Source of the DNA: Fibrobacterota bacterium
Lineage (GTDB): Bacteria > Fibrobacterota > Fibrobacteria > UBA11236
Assembly (NCBI GenBank): GCA_028287465.1
Contig: JAQBPO010000028.1
Span: 1 to 64,000, forward strand
Direction: 5' to 3'
Length of the DNA: 64,000 nt
Shown here: piece after piece, positions 9,648-18,075 of the stretch
Numbering within the stretch: the stretch's first letter is position 1
How the letters are laid out: each line of letters starts with the position of its first letter
The notes under the pieces: model-generated
The model's input: the letters and a program-made list of their open reading frames with translations, nothing else
Told to the model about the DNA's origin: nothing
Databases searched by the model: none
Made by a program: the position numbers and the translations under genes

Positions 9648-10034
9648 TTAAAGACGGATGTCTATGAGGGTATCCGCGCCGTGGCAGCCGTTGCGGCCGA
9701 CGAGGATGCCGTCGATTTGCTTGAGCAAGGTGGTATCGCGGTAGACTTGAAGGGTCGTCTTTCCCGAGGTTTCGCTGAAGCAGTTCTTGATCGGGGCGGG
9801 GTAGGAGTTCGGGACGGTATCCCGGTAGCCTCCGGAGTGCGTTCGGACGATGATGAGGGAGTCCGGGATTCCGGTCTGGCCGTTTATGGATACGCAATAA
9901 TTGATGGCTTGGCCGAGCTCGCAACCGTAGATCCGTTCGTCCGTTCTCTTGCAACCGGAAAGGGCCAAGGGGCCGATCACAAAGAAGGTCATGCAGAGTG
10001 GAGTCAGGGTGGGGCGGTGGAGCATATCCGGCAA
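9648..10034 (-). CDS. Small lipoprotein of unknown function
   Basis: The protein has a hydrophobic stretch and the lipobox LSGC followed by KRTDE, so it should be lipidated and exported. The mature part is about 100 residues with four further cysteines (YGCELG, NYCVS, KNCFSE, NGCHG), which may form two disulfides. An internal ATG 14 codons in (MTFFVIG) would give a more normal signal length and may be the real start. No family recognised. A hairpin at 9559-9582, downstream of the stop, may help end transcription. Confidence 0.55.
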   Translation of the reverse strand: MPDMLHRPTLTPLCMTFFVIGPLALSGCKRTDERIYGCELGQAINYCVSINGQTGIPDSLIIVRTHSGGYRDTVPNSYPAPIKNCFSETSGKTTLQVYRDTTLLKQIDGILVGRNGCHGADTLIDIRL

Positions 10035-10066
10035 TCTAACCCCGACCGGGGATGCCGGGACGGGGT

Positions 10067-10165
10067 TTACACGCGGAAGCGGATGCCGAAGCCGGGTTCG
10101 AGGCGGTTCATGCTGATATCACCCCATGGGTAGGGGCCGTCGCCATCACCATCGTGGGCGTGCGC
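10067..10165 (-). pseudogene. Decayed 3' remnant of a duplicated outer-membrane barrel gene
   Basis: Translated on the minus strand this stretch ends DGPYPWGDISMNRLEPGFGIRFRV and a stop. It aligns with the C-terminus of the intact barrel gene about 1 kb away (AGPDQWGNISMNRFELDFGIRFGL). Similarity fades upstream, where the frame soon meets a stop near 10243. No signal peptide or body of the gene survives. It is best read as the leftover end of a tandem duplication, separated from its parent by the DUF3592 gene. Confidence 0.7.
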
Positions 10166-10242
10166 CGGGTCACGGGGGTCGAGACCGGCCTTGGCGAATC
10201 GCCTAATTTGGATCGACGGAATGATGAAGGAGGAGGCGGTCG

Positions 10243-10974
10243 ATGGAAATTAAGCAGGGTATCCGGATTTTCGAGAGGGGTTCGCTCATCCTGGGGATCG
10301 GTCTTTCGGCAGGGTTGATTTTCTGCCTTTACGAAAAGGCGGGGTTCCTCCGGGACGCGGAACGGCTCGACGGGATGGTGGTGGACAATAGGGAGTCATG
10401 GGGTTCCAAAGGCAATACCTGGAATGCCGTGGTGGAGTATGCGAATCCGGAGGGAGGGATGGAGCGTTTCGAGTCCGGCGTAAGCTCCAATCCGCCCGCG
10501 TTCGCCATCGGGGAAAAGGTCACGGTCCTGGTCTCCCGCGATGGGAGCGGCCGGTGCATCGAAAGTTTAATGGAGCTTTGGTTCGTGCCCCTTCTGCTGG
10601 GCGTGTTCGCCTTGGCATTCGGAGGGCCGGGACTGGTGATGACGGTGATGAGGAAGCGGAAAGGGGAATTTTCGAAGTACGTGAAGGCGATGGGTGAAGA
10701 AGTATCGACTTCCGACGTCGAGGTCAGGATAAACAATCAGCTCTCGGTGAACGATCGGAATCCCTATTACCTGTACTGCAAAGCCGTCATCGACGGGGAG
10801 ACCCGGATCTTCAAGAGCGGGAATATCTGGGAGGACCCTACGGCGGCCGTGGAAGGGAGAAGCGTCAAGATCCACTACCTGCGGAACCGGCCGAAGAAAC
10901 ACCTCGTCGATATCGGTTTTCTCGAGGAACCCTCCGGGGAGCGGGAAGGGCTTGGCGGCGGCGGCGCTGCTTAG
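10243..10974 (+). CDS. DUF3592-type membrane protein
   Basis: Two membrane segments (about residues 13-30 and 107-130) flank an extracytoplasmic beta-rich domain. The text VVEYANPEGGMERFES...FAIGEKVTVLVSRDG follows the DUF3592 pattern, in which a small domain precedes 'G..V.V.Y.p'. A second similar beta domain follows the second helix (YYLYCKAVIDG...VKIHYLRNRP). A strong AGGAGGAGG ribosome site fixes the start. The gene is inserted between an intact barrel gene and the remnant of its duplicate. Function unknown. Confidence 0.75.
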   Translation: MEIKQGIRIFERGSLILGIGLSAGLIFCLYEKAGFLRDAERLDGMVVDNRESWGSKGNTWNAVVEYANPEGGMERFESGVSSNPPAFAIGEKVTVLVSRDGSGRCIESLMELWFVPLLLGVFALAFGGPGLVMTVMRKRKGEFSKYVKAMGEEVSTSDVEVRINNQLSVNDRNPYYLYCKAVIDGETRIFKSGNIWEDPTAAVEGRSVKIHYLRNRPKKHLVDIGFLEEPSGEREGLGGGGAA

Positions 10975-11024
10975 CCGATTCGGGAAAATGGGGGCTCAAC
11001 CCGCCAGGGACGGGAAAATGGAGG

Positions 11025-11834
11025 TCAGAGGCCGAAGCGGATGCCGAAGTCGAGTTCGAAGCGGTTCATGCTGATATTGCCCCATTGGTCGGGGCCGGCA
11101 TCGTCGTTCACGTTGATCTTCACGCCGTTGTACGTGTACTTGGTGACGTTGCATAGGAGGACGCGGCCGTTGACGCCGAGGCTGACGAGGCGGTAGAAGG
11201 CGTATTCCCAGCCCACGTTGGCCACCACGGCGACCTCTCCGGCCTTGACGTCGTTGACGGCGCCATTGTCGGTCCAGTAGTCCCTGATGTCCAGCCAGCC
11301 GGCGCTGAAGCTGCCTACGATGAGGCCGAAGCGGCCGAATTGCATGCGGCTCAGGAAGGTGGGGCCGTAGTAGACGAAGGAGGCCCGTTCGCGCATCTTG
11401 TGGCCGGGGCCGGCGGAGTCCATTTTCACGTTGCCGGCATCGGATTTGGAGAGGAACCAGATCCAGGTGAGCCCCAGGCCGCCCTTGTCCCAGGGGAACC
11501 AGGCCACGTCCGCGGCGATGTTCCAGCCGGATTCCATGGTATTGAGGTAACGATCGTGATCGCTGGTCAGGGAGTCCGGATTGTACATCCATTGGCTGTA
11601 GCCGGTCTCGAGGTTGAGGCGCAGCTTGGGCATGCCGTTGTAGTCGTGGGATTCGTCCTGGTTGAAATCGTCGCCCAGGACACTGCCGGCATGTCCGGGG
11701 CGGAAGGCGAGGAGCATGGCCAGGAAGATAAGGGCGATGGTTCCTTTGCAGGCCTTCGCGGCTTTGAACGCGCGCATGTCGCGATTTACGGAGGTAAGCG
11801 GTCGTAAGCGCGGAAGGGGATGGAAGCGGGGCAT
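11025..11834 (-). CDS. Outer-membrane beta-barrel protein
   Basis: The mature region has many amphipathic strands and ends FELDFGIRFGL. The hydrophobic signal core (TIALIFLAMLLAF, cleavage near GHA) starts some 30 residues in, so the internal ATG at 11777 may be the true start. I kept the ATG at 11834 because a TATAAT lies 8 nt upstream in the same arrangement as the barrel gene starting at 5918. A homologous C-terminal remnant lies at 10067-10165. Family not recognised. Confidence 0.7.
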   Translation of the reverse strand: MPRFHPLPRLRPLTSVNRDMRAFKAAKACKGTIALIFLAMLLAFRPGHAGSVLGDDFNQDESHDYNGMPKLRLNLETGYSQWMYNPDSLTSDHDRYLNTMESGWNIAADVAWFPWDKGGLGLTWIWFLSKSDAGNVKMDSAGPGHKMRERASFVYYGPTFLSRMQFGRFGLIVGSFSAGWLDIRDYWTDNGAVNDVKAGEVAVVANVGWEYAFYRLVSLGVNGRVLLCNVTKYTYNGVKINVNDDAGPDQWGNISMNRFELDFGIRFGL

Positions 11835-11842
11835 CGGGTCTT

Positions 11843-11872
11843 ATTATAGACCTAAGCCGGACGGGAAGCCAA
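11843..11872 (-). promoter_or_regulatory. Candidate promoter of the barrel gene
   Basis: On the minus strand TTGGCT (11872-11867), an 18-nt spacer and an exact TATAAT (11848-11843) form a reasonable sigma-70-type promoter directly before the barrel gene. Confidence 0.5.
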
Positions 11873-11950
11873 CCCGGGATTCGGTCGGATTTAGGTCAAG
11901 GGATTCCGGCGCAGGCGGAAAGTCGCGTGGAAACGCCTATCGCCCCGGGC

Positions 11951-13117
11951 TCAGGAGGCCAGGGACTTGCGCGCTTCCCGGTAGGCTTCGGGATCGTTGG
12001 CATTGAGCAGGGCGCGGAAGTCCGGGGCGGGCAAGATGCGGCTGGAGGAGTTCAGGATGACCTTGCGCGGGCAGGAGATCCCCTGGCCCATCAATTGGAG
12101 CGCGCGGGGGTAACATCTGGGTTCATAGATCGCGCATAGCGGTTCGGGCAGGCCGTTTTGCGGGCCCGCGAAGGCGGTCGCGATCTTGAACGGGTCGCGG
12201 CCCGCGACCAGGGCCTCCAGGCTGCGGGCATCCAGGAAGGGGAGGTCGCAGGCGAGCACCAGGAAGGCGGCCCGCCGATGGGCCTTGAGCGCGGAAAGGA
12301 TCCCGCTGAGCGGCCCCATGTCCAGGAAGCCATCGTGGATTTGCGGATGGCCGGCGAATCCCGGTTGAGCGGCCTGATCGGCCCGGCAGGAGAGGAAACT
12401 GCGCTCGCAGTGGGCGCCGAGCAGTTCCAGGCAATGCGCGGTCTGGGGCTTGCCATGGTAATCCAGGGAAGCCTTGTCCGCGCGCATGCGGGAACTGCGC
12501 CCGCCGCCCAGCACCAGGCCGTACAGCGGGACGGCCGACAAGGCGGCGCGCGCATGATCGGCGATGAGGGCCGCGAGGGCGTTCAGGCGATCCGGCGAGA
12601 AGACGGGCACGTCCGGGGGCAGGGCCTTGGGATTGGCGAACGAAGCCACGCAGGCCAGGAGCGCGGAGCCCGATGGACCCGTTTGGCCTCCGATGCCGGG
12701 AGGGTTCGGATCGGCCGCTCCTCTATCGGACTCGGACGCGCTTTCATGAGGGTGATGGGGCGCGGATGCGCCGTCGGGGAGCACAAGGATGCCGGGGAAA
12801 CCGGGCTTGGGCCGGCCTTCGGTCAGGGCGATATCGCAGTCCGCCAGGGCGGCGCGCCAGGAGTCCGAGTTCCAGGAGGGAGCGGAAAGGGCCACGGCGT
12901 TTCCCGGAGCGTCCGTGAATCCCGCGGTCCCGCCCGCGCCCGGCCCGCGGACCGGCGTCCTTTCGGAGGGATCGGTAACCCAGCCGATACGGAGATCCGG
13001 GTTGGATTTCCCCAGGGCCCGGATGAGGCCCGTCACCGCGGCGCGCACCGCCTGGGGCGAAGGCCCGAAGCACGGGAATTCCAGGGGGAAGCGGAGGTCG
13101 GCGGAGGGGGTTTCCAT
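11951..13117 (-). CDS. mobA: Molybdenum cofactor guanylyltransferase MobA with degenerate MobB-like N-terminal region
   Basis: Residues about 198-388 form a MobA domain. This enzyme transfers GMP to molybdopterin-Mo to make the guanine dinucleotide cofactor. The nucleotide motif LVLGGGRSSRMRADK is at 201-215, and the acidic CDLPFLD motif and LPEPLCAIYEP follow. The first 190 residues resemble MobB in order (GWVTDPSE, ALTEGRPKPGFPGILVLP), but the Walker A P-loop is missing. This half therefore probably no longer binds GTP. The gene lies 14 nt after moaC and is surely co-transcribed with it. It ends about 115 nt before the barrel gene's promoter. Confidence 0.9.
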   Translation of the reverse strand: METPSADLRFPLEFPCFGPSPQAVRAAVTGLIRALGKSNPDLRIGWVTDPSERTPVRGPGAGGTAGFTDAPGNAVALSAPSWNSDSWRAALADCDIALTEGRPKPGFPGILVLPDGASAPHHPHESASESDRGAADPNPPGIGGQTGPSGSALLACVASFANPKALPPDVPVFSPDRLNALAALIADHARAALSAVPLYGLVLGGGRSSRMRADKASLDYHGKPQTAHCLELLGAHCERSFLSCRADQAAQPGFAGHPQIHDGFLDMGPLSGILSALKAHRRAAFLVLACDLPFLDARSLEALVAGRDPFKIATAFAGPQNGLPEPLCAIYEPRCYPRALQLMGQGISCPRKVILNSSSRILPAPDFRALLNANDPEAYREARKSLAS

Positions 13118-13131
13118 GGATCCGTCCGTGA

Positions 13132-13638
13132 TCAGTCGGCCGGGTCGCGGGCGAGGACGGGATTCTGCGCGCCGGCCTTCACGTCGGATTTGCCGCCCGT
13201 CTTTTCCAGGAGCCGGACCTCGCCGATCACGATGTCATGGGACATCGACTTGCACATGTCGTACAGGGTGAGGGCGGCGATGGTCGCTCCCGTGAGGGCC
13301 TCCATCTCCACTCCTGTCTTCTGGTGGCAGGAAACGCGGCATTCGATGACCGCTTCCCGGCGTTCGTTGAGGTGGATGCGGATCTTGCAATCGTCCAAGG
13401 CCAGGGGATGGCATAGGGGGATGAGCTCCGAGGTCTTCTTGCAGGCCATGATCCCGGCGATGATGGCGGTCTGGAAGACCGGGCCTTTCTTCCCCGTGAT
13501 CTCGTCGTCCTTGAAATGGACCAGCACTTCCTTCGGAAGGCGCACTATGGCTTGGGCCGCGGCTTCGCGCCGGGTGGGATTCTTGGCGCCGACATCGACC
13601 ATGGTCGGCCGGTTGGATTCGTCGAGATGGGAAAACAT
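13132..13638 (-). CDS. moaC: Cyclic pyranopterin monophosphate synthase MoaC
   Basis: The 168-residue protein carries the conserved MoaC blocks MVDVGAKNPTRREAAA, KKTSELIPLCHPL and GVEMEALTGATIAALTLYDMCK. It converts the cyclic intermediate made by MoaA into cPMP, the first stable precursor of molybdopterin. It is the first gene of a two-gene operon with mobA. No clear ribosome site precedes the ATG. A long structured leader with a terminator-like hairpin lies upstream, so expression is probably controlled by attenuation. Confidence 0.95.
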   Translation of the reverse strand: MFSHLDESNRPTMVDVGAKNPTRREAAAQAIVRLPKEVLVHFKDDEITGKKGPVFQTAIIAGIMACKKTSELIPLCHPLALDDCKIRIHLNERREAVIECRVSCHQKTGVEMEALTGATIAALTLYDMCKSMSHDIVIGEVRLLEKTGGKSDVKAGAQNPVLARDPAD

Positions 13639-13713
13639 GGATTGCCCCGGGGCCCGTCGTCCGCAAGGGCCTGCCTCTAAGGGAAAGCTAAAATATTCCC
13701 TGCCCGGAATAAA

Positions 13714-13856
13714 CAGGGGCCTCCGGAAGGAGGCCCCTGATGGATGGGGGAGATGCCGAGGAGCGGTCCGGACTCGACCGCCTTTACTCGCCTTCCGCTG
13801 ACCCGGGGAGGGCGCGGAGGGGCTTTTACCGCCTTTGGAGCGTTACCGCATCTCCC
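13714..13856 (-). ncRNA. Structured leader RNA upstream of moaC with terminator-like hairpin
   Basis: On the minus strand a closing stem GGGAGATGC/GCATCTCCC (13856-13848 with 13756-13748, 9 perfect pairs) encloses about 90 nt. Inside is a hairpin GCGGUC-GAGUCCG-GACCGC framed by CGAG/CUCG. Some 8 nt after the closing stem comes an 11-bp hairpin (13739-13714) with a UUCC loop, followed by UGUUUAUU. This order, a compact domain then a terminator then a coding region, is that of a riboswitch. The Mo-cofactor riboswitch would fit the gene, but I cannot match its consensus. An independent small RNA is the alternative. Confidence 0.55.
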
Positions 13857-14026
13857 TTTAATGTTCGCGTTTTTTTCGAATAGTGAAACCGAGGACCCAT
13901 CCCCCAGGACCCCGGAATGACCCATAAATCATAATTTTAGCCCCTGAAAGCGGGTTGCCGATCCTCGGCGAAAGCGCGTACTTTTGGTGCGCAATACCGT
14001 AATCGGGAGTAGATTGGATCCGGTCC

Positions 14027-14962
14027 ATGCCCGAAGCGCCGCGAATCTTCACCTACCTCGACTACCGCACCTTCCTGGAGGATTTTTTCGCCTTCCGGAA
14101 ATCCCGCGACGCGGAATTCTCCCTGCGCGCCTTCGCCCGGCTTCCGGGCCTGGCGCTTTCCAGCTCCAGTTTCGTTTCCGCCGTAATCAAGGGCCGGAAG
14201 AACCTGAGCCAGAACCTGCGGTTGCGGTTCGGGCGCGCCCTGGGCCTGGAACCCGCCGAAATGGAATACTTCGAACTGCTGGTCCAGTTCAACCAATCGA
14301 AATCCACGGACGAGAAGGGGCATTACCAGGCGCGGTTGGCGCGGTTCCACGGGTCGAGCGCCCGCGTTCTCTCCGAAACCCAGCACCGGTTCTACGGTAG
14401 GTGGTATTACAGCGTGGTTTGGCACTACTTCGGATTGCGCCAGGATAACAATACCCCGGCCCGCATCGCCAAGACGATTTTCCCGCCCCTGTCCGCGGGA
14501 CAGGTGGAAGAGGCCATCCGCGTATTGCTGGATCTGAAGCTGATCAAGAAGCTCGCCAACGGGTACGCCGTGAACGACCGCCACCTGGCCACGGGCAAGG
14601 CCTTCCGGGGGGCCGCCGCGCGGGACCTTAACAAGGAGTTCATGCGCCTCGCCCTGGATAATATCGATCGCCTCCCCGCGGCGGAGCGGCGTTTCCACGT
14701 GACTTCGTTTTCGGTTTCCCAGCGGGGCCGGGAGCGGATCATGGAAAGGATGGACGCGCTGCGCGCCGAAGTGCGCGAACTGGCGGAAGCGGACGAGGGG
14801 GGCGGCGGGGTGAACGGCGATCGGATCTACGCCTTGGCCCTGCAATTGTTCCCTTGCAGCCTGGAAGAGGGCCCGGGGGGCCCCCCGGAGGGCAAGCCTC
14901 TCCGGGCTTGGGCGAAACCGGTGGTGGGAACCTCTTCCGATTCCGGCAATCCCCTTGAATAA
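14027..14962 (+). CDS. TIGR02147 family protein, putative transcriptional regulator
   Basis: The N-terminus (IFTYLDYRTFLEDFF, then a helix-turn-helix-like region to about residue 80 with SSSFVSAVIKGRKNLS) and the middle signature FYGRWYYSVVWHY match TIGR02147. The family was first described as a set of paralogues in Fibrobacter succinogenes and is also frequent in Bdellovibrio-like bacteria. No membrane segment is present. The start lacks a Shine-Dalgarno sequence; a TAGATT hexamer about 11 nt upstream may belong to a short-leader promoter. Its target is unknown; the AST operon directly downstream is the nearest candidate. Confidence 0.85.
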   Translation: MPEAPRIFTYLDYRTFLEDFFAFRKSRDAEFSLRAFARLPGLALSSSSFVSAVIKGRKNLSQNLRLRFGRALGLEPAEMEYFELLVQFNQSKSTDEKGHYQARLARFHGSSARVLSETQHRFYGRWYYSVVWHYFGLRQDNNTPARIAKTIFPPLSAGQVEEAIRVLLDLKLIKKLANGYAVNDRHLATGKAFRGAAARDLNKEFMRLALDNIDRLPAAERRFHVTSFSVSQRGRERIMERMDALRAEVRELAEADEGGGGVNGDRIYALALQLFPCSLEEGPGGPPEGKPLRAWAKPVVGTSSDSGNPLE

Positions 14963-15323
14963 CCGCCATATGGGGCTCGGCGCCATTACTTGTCATTGAC
15001 CGTAATTTGATCTGGACGTCTTTCCGCGCCACCCTCTAGACTCTCTTTCGTGAGCAGGACAGGGGCCTGCGCTGGGGCGGGTATAATCATGCGGTACCTC
15101 CCCAATAAAACTAAAACCCGGTGCGGGAGGCTCGGCTAAACACCGAGCTCTTCCCATATCCGGACTTGCCGATCCGGCACCCGTTCCCGACCCGTTCCCG
15201 ATTATCGTTCCATCCCGGCGGGATTGACTTTCTTGGGTATTTTTGGAATTATAGATTGGTTGGAAGCGGGTCCGCGCCCGGTCGTTCGCGGCGGTTGAAT
15301 CACCCCCATTCCTGCGGGCGGAA
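14963..15323 (+). promoter_or_regulatory. Regulatory region upstream of the AST operon
   Basis: This 361-bp gap has no gene. It contains an exact TATAAT (15082-15087) with a poor -35, a GCTCGG/CCGAGC hairpin (15130-15148), and a perfect tandem repeat of the 11-mer CCCGTTCCCGA (15180-15190, 15191-15201). A second candidate promoter, TTGACT-17 nt-AATTAT (15224-15252), follows. The tandem repeat just upstream of the second promoter is a plausible regulator site. The hairpin may end the preceding transcript. Confidence 0.45.
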
Positions 15324-16649
15324 TTGAACATGCAGCGCTATGCCCCTTATCTCGACGCCGTGACGGCCCAGGCCGCCGGGATGCGGGATCTCGTCCTGGA
15401 CTGGGTGGGGATTTCCTCGGGCAGCTACGACGTGGACGGGCTCGCGCGCATGGCGGCCAAGCTCAAAACGGCCTTCTCCTCCCTGGGCGGGGAAGCCGAA
15501 GAGATCCCCCTTTCCCCCCAGGCCGCCATCGATTCCCAAGGCCGGCATTGCGCGCTTCCCCTGGGAAAGGCCTTGCGCTTCCGGAAACGTCCGGATGCGC
15601 CCTTGCAGGTCTTCCTGGGCATCCATTACGACGTGGTCTACGGGGACCACGCCGAGGTTTCCGATAATGCCGTGGCGCCGGCGTCCGCGGAACCGGTCGC
15701 GGCCGCCGCTTCCGGAGCGGCGGGAACCAAACCAGGGGTATCGCCTGGGATACGCCTGGAAGGCGGCATCCTCCACGCATCCGGCGCCGCGGATGCCAAG
15801 GGCGGCCTGGTCATCCTGCTCAAGGCCCTGGAAGCCCTGGAAGCGAGCCCCTTCGCCGCGCGGATCGGATGGGAGGTCCTGCTCAACCCGGACGAAGAGC
15901 TGGGATCGCCCGGCTCCCTGCCCCTGCTCAAGGAAGCGGCCGGCCGCAATCATCTCGGCCTCCTGTTCGAACCCGCCCTTCCCGACGGGAACCTGGTGGG
16001 CGCGCGCAAGGGATCGGGGAATTTCACCGCCGTCGTGCGGGGCCGGGCCGCGCATGCGGGACGTGATCCGCACCTGGGCCGCAATGCCATCCATGCCTTG
16101 GCCGGATTCATCGTGGACCTGGACCGGTTCGGGAAATCCGTTCCCGGCTTGAACGTGAACGTGGGCAAGGTGGAGGGCGGAGGCCCCGTGAACCGCGTTC
16201 CCGATATGGCCATCGCCCGCTTCAACCTGCGCGCGCGCGGCCCCGAAGACCAGGCCGAGGCGGAGGAATGGCTGCGGACCCAAGCGACCGCCTTCGCGAA
16301 GCGTGAAGGCTATTCCCTGGAGCTGCATGGTTATTTCACGTCACCGCCCAAACCATTGGAGGCCGGGTACCTGGCCTTGCTGGAAGCGGTGGCGGGCGCG
16401 GGTAAGGCCCTTGGGCTGGATCTGAAGTGGCATCCCAGCGGAGGCGTTTCCGACGGGAACAAATTGGCTTCGGCGGGGCTTCCCAACGTGGACACCTTGG
16501 GCGCGCGGGGCGGGGACATCCACAGCCCCAAGGAATTCCTGGTATTGGACAGCCTGGCGGAACGCGCCCGGCTGACGGCGTTGTTGTTGATGCGGTTGGG
16601 TTCGGGCGAGCTGGCATGGCCTCCTCCGCGCGGCCCGGAAGGAGCATAG
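15324..16649 (+). CDS. M20-family metallohydrolase heading the AST operon (possible AstE replacement)
   Basis: The M20 zinc ligands and catalytic residues are present: HYD (His101, Asp103), ASGAADAKGG (Asp157), DEELGS (Glu191, Glu192) and a C-terminal DIHSPKEF. The dimerisation domain lies at about 230-340 (AHAGRDPHLGRNAIHAL). M20 enzymes include succinyl-diaminopimelate desuccinylase and acetylornithine deacetylase, which cleave N-acyl amino acids. The gene is 4 nt before an aminotransferase and leads astA, astD and astB. The usual last enzyme, AstE, is absent from the operon. I infer it hydrolyses N-succinylglutamate. It could instead be a dipeptidase. Confidence 0.85.
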   Translation: MNMQRYAPYLDAVTAQAAGMRDLVLDWVGISSGSYDVDGLARMAAKLKTAFSSLGGEAEEIPLSPQAAIDSQGRHCALPLGKALRFRKRPDAPLQVFLGIHYDVVYGDHAEVSDNAVAPASAEPVAAAASGAAGTKPGVSPGIRLEGGILHASGAADAKGGLVILLKALEALEASPFAARIGWEVLLNPDEELGSPGSLPLLKEAAGRNHLGLLFEPALPDGNLVGARKGSGNFTAVVRGRAAHAGRDPHLGRNAIHALAGFIVDLDRFGKSVPGLNVNVGKVEGGGPVNRVPDMAIARFNLRARGPEDQAEAEEWLRTQATAFAKREGYSLELHGYFTSPPKPLEAGYLALLEAVAGAGKALGLDLKWHPSGGVSDGNKLASAGLPNVDTLGARGGDIHSPKEFLVLDSLAERARLTALLLMRLGSGELAWPPPRGPEGA

Positions 16650-16653
16650 GCGG

Positions 16654-18075
16654 ATGGGCAAGCTTGCGGCCAAGGCGATGGCGGAGGATCCGAGGGTGAC
16701 CGAGGCGAAACGCCTCTTGCGCGAAACCCTGCGCGACCACCAGGCCGGGTTGACGGGGATCCGTCCGCCCGATCCGGAATTGCGGAAGGGCTACGAGGAG
16801 ACCCTCGCCCGCTTCGGCGCGATGCGCGGCGCGTCCCTGTATTATCCCTACCTGGGGAGCGGCATGGGCCGCGGGGCCTTGGTGGAACTGGCCGACGGCA
16901 GCGTGAAGTACGATTTCATCACCGGCATCGGCGTGCATTACATGGGGCACAACCATCCGGCCCTTTTGGATGCGGGCGTGGACGCCGCCATGGAGAATAC
17001 GGTGATGCAGGGGAACCTGCAGCAGAATTCGGCCAGCGAGGAATTGCTCGCCCTGCTGCTCAAGGCGGCCAACCGCAAGGGCGCGAAGATGGCCCATGGC
17101 TTCCTGACCAGCAGCGGCGCCATGGCCAACGAGAACGCCCTGAAGGTCATCTTCCAGAAGCGCTCCCCCGCCCACCGCGTGCTGGCCTTCGAGCATTGCT
17201 TCGCCGGGCGCACCTTGGCCCTTTCCCAGGTGACGGACAAGGCGGCCTACCGCCAGGGCCTGCCGGAAACCCTGGCCGTGGACTACGTGCCCTTCTATGA
17301 CGAAAACCGCCCGGCGGAAAGCACGGCGGAGGCCGTAGCCGTCATCAAGGGGCATATGGAGCGCCACCCGGGCGCGCATGCCTGCATGATCTTCGAGCTG
17401 ATCCAGGGGGAGGGCGGGGGTTACCTGCCGGGTACCCCGGAATTCTTCCGCGCCCTGATGGCCCCCTTGCGCGCCGCCGGCGTTTCCATCCTGGCGGACG
17501 AGATCCAGACCTTCGGGCGGACCTCGGAGTATTTCGCCTTCCAGCATTTCGGCCTGGACGACTTGATCGACGTGGTGACCCTGGGCAAGCTGAGCCAGGC
17601 CTGCGCCACCTTGATCCGGGAGGAATACAAGCCCAAGGCCGGGCTGGTGAGCCAGACCTTCACCGCGCCTTCCGTGGCCATACGATCCGCTTCCGTGATC
17701 GTGCGATATATGGAAGAGCAGGGACTGCTGGGCGCGGACGGCAAGATCATGCGCCTTTCCCGGCGCTTCACGGACAAGCTGAAGGATCTCGCGCGCCGCC
17801 GCCCGGATCTGGCCGCCGGGCCCTTCGGGATGGGCGGGATGATCGCCTTCACCCCCCTGGGCGGGGATCCGGACCTGGTGGCCCGGTACCTCCGGAAGCT
17901 TTTCGACGAGGGCGTGATCGGGTTCATCGCGGGCGGGAAGCCCGCCAAGGCCCGCTTCCTGCTGCCCGTGGGCGGCGTGGAGGAGTCGGATATCGATATC
18001 GTGTTCCCGATCCTGGAACGGGTGCTTTCGGAATTCGCGGAAGCGGAGACGAAGACAGAGAAAGGCGCGCCTTGA
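16654..18075 (+). CDS. Class III PLP aminotransferase of the AST operon (AstC role)
   Basis: A fold-type I aminotransferase with the PLP-phosphate region TSSGAMANENALK, the ring-binding DEIQTFGRT and the Schiff-base lysine in TLGKLSQ (Lys312). In the AST pathway this step moves the amino group of N2-succinylornithine to 2-oxoglutarate. The protein has 473 residues, about 65 longer than typical AstC. The extra length is mostly at the N-terminus, so it is not a close AstC orthologue. Its stop overlaps the astA start (TTGA). Context makes succinylornithine the likely substrate. Confidence 0.85.
   Translation: MGKLAAKAMAEDPRVTEAKRLLRETLRDHQAGLTGIRPPDPELRKGYEETLARFGAMRGASLYYPYLGSGMGRGALVELADGSVKYDFITGIGVHYMGHNHPALLDAGVDAAMENTVMQGNLQQNSASEELLALLLKAANRKGAKMAHGFLTSSGAMANENALKVIFQKRSPAHRVLAFEHCFAGRTLALSQVTDKAAYRQGLPETLAVDYVPFYDENRPAESTAEAVAVIKGHMERHPGAHACMIFELIQGEGGGYLPGTPEFFRALMAPLRAAGVSILADEIQTFGRTSEYFAFQHFGLDDLIDVVTLGKLSQACATLIREEYKPKAGLVSQTFTAPSVAIRSASVIVRYMEEQGLLGADGKIMRLSRRFTDKLKDLARRRPDLAAGPFGMGGMIAFTPLGGDPDLVARYLRKLFDEGVIGFIAGGKPAKARFLLPVGGVEESDIDIVFPILERVLSEFAEAETKTEKGAP

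Noticed and set aside
13748-13856. Known riboswitch identity (Mo-cofactor, SAH, c-di-GMP, THF) or SRP RNA
   Set aside because: Short stretches look similar, for example CGAGGAGCG on the plus strand, but none of the consensus cores I remember fits throughout.
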